From Dehalococcoidia bacterium (lineage in GTDB: Bacteria; Chloroflexota; Dehalococcoidia; Tepidiformales; Tepidiformaceae): a stretch of DNA of 39,770 nucleotides. Location: positions 1-39,770 of the forward strand of contig VXPF01000070.1 of NCBI GenBank assembly GCA_009839725.1. Reading direction: 5' to 3'. Below, one piece after another: positions 39,709 through 39,770 of the stretch. The position numbers and the translations under genes were made by a program. Every line of letters begins with the position of its first letter. Within the stretch, counting starts at the first letter, position 1. The notes beneath the pieces were generated by a model. It had not been told where the DNA came from. It made no database searches and saw nothing but the letters and a program-made list of their open reading frames with translations.

Positions 39709-39770
39709 CAAAAACAGTGCCGCTGCCCGCCCGGCCGTAGCTGAACGCCCACATCTGCGTGAGCCCGTGC
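39674..39770 (-). CDS. Possible C-terminal end of a gene cut by the right edge
   Basis: A minus-strand frame enters from the right edge and ends at TGA (39674-39676), reading HGLTQMWAFSYGRAGSGTVFA before a low-complexity end. The mixed residues before position 20 look protein-like, but only 31 codons are visible and the end would overlap the Rieske gene by about 35 bases. I cannot name a family. Confidence 0.25.
   Translation of the reverse strand, partial: HGLTQMWAFSYGRAGSGTVFARGRDGAAGAR

Overview
The window reads as a chromosomal segment of a GC-rich bacterium, most plausibly a Chloroflexota member of the Dehalococcoidia/SAR202 kind. That placement is inference. It rests on the strong G/C bias at third codon positions, three luciferase-like (LLM) flavin/F420-type oxidoreductases, a molybdenum hydroxylase (CoxSLM-like) operon, a BKACE-family enzyme, and a CIRCE-controlled hrcA-grpE-dnaK operon. 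I see no phage, IS, CRISPR, rRNA or tRNA signal. No gene-free stretch exceeds about 200 bases.

Layout. 1-1058 (-): enoyl-ACP reductase fabI followed by a quinone oxidoreductase cut by the left edge. 1140-2281 (+): lgt and a glutaredoxin-like gene, facing nadD (-). 2885-6578: a perfect CIRCE operator, then hrcA, grpE and dnaK, with no dnaJ. 6599-10674: class II aldolase, ferredoxin (-), amidohydrolase, thpR, a cyclase-family hydrolase and a PIG-L deacetylase. 10671-11887 (-): an SDR-VOC pair. 12011-12616 (+): a carboxymuconolactone-decarboxylase-like protein interrupted by an in-frame UGA at the second position of its CxxC motif. A perfect SECIS-like hairpin follows, so I annotate it as a candidate selenoprotein. 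12656-14899 (-): a PhoB/PhoR-type two-component pair and a 37-residue membrane peptide. 15050-18733 (+): a giant secreted protein with 28 RCC1-like repeats. 18763-21626 (-): tRNA nucleotidyltransferase/poly(A) polymerase family gene coupled to a phosphotransferase, and a membrane-anchored cupredoxin. 21673-25579: orphan antitoxin-like gene, two LLM genes, an unknown gene and two tandem DinB genes. 25628-31363: a SnoaL-like gene facing a five-gene LLM-CoxG-CoxS-CoxL-CoxM operon (-). 31486-39708: esterase, FmdB zinc ribbon, trxB/trxA, HNH nuclease, FMN split-barrel protein, BKACE plus nitroreductase, a FIST sensor protein and a Rieske protein with a large unrecognised helical domain.

Three architectural habits stand out. 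(1) About a dozen genes have a TAnnnT -10 box only 6-8 nt before the start codon and no Shine-Dalgarno, which suggests leaderless mRNAs. (2) Five convergent gene pairs end on one shared CTAG tetranucleotide that supplies a TAG stop to both strands. (3) Seven same-strand pairs overlap by exactly four bases (ATGA or GTGA). Together these indicate compact, translationally coupled organisation. The redox theme (thioredoxin system, cupredoxin, ferredoxin, Rieske, LLM and molybdenum enzymes, possible selenoprotein) is consistent with an organism that degrades organic compounds oxidatively.
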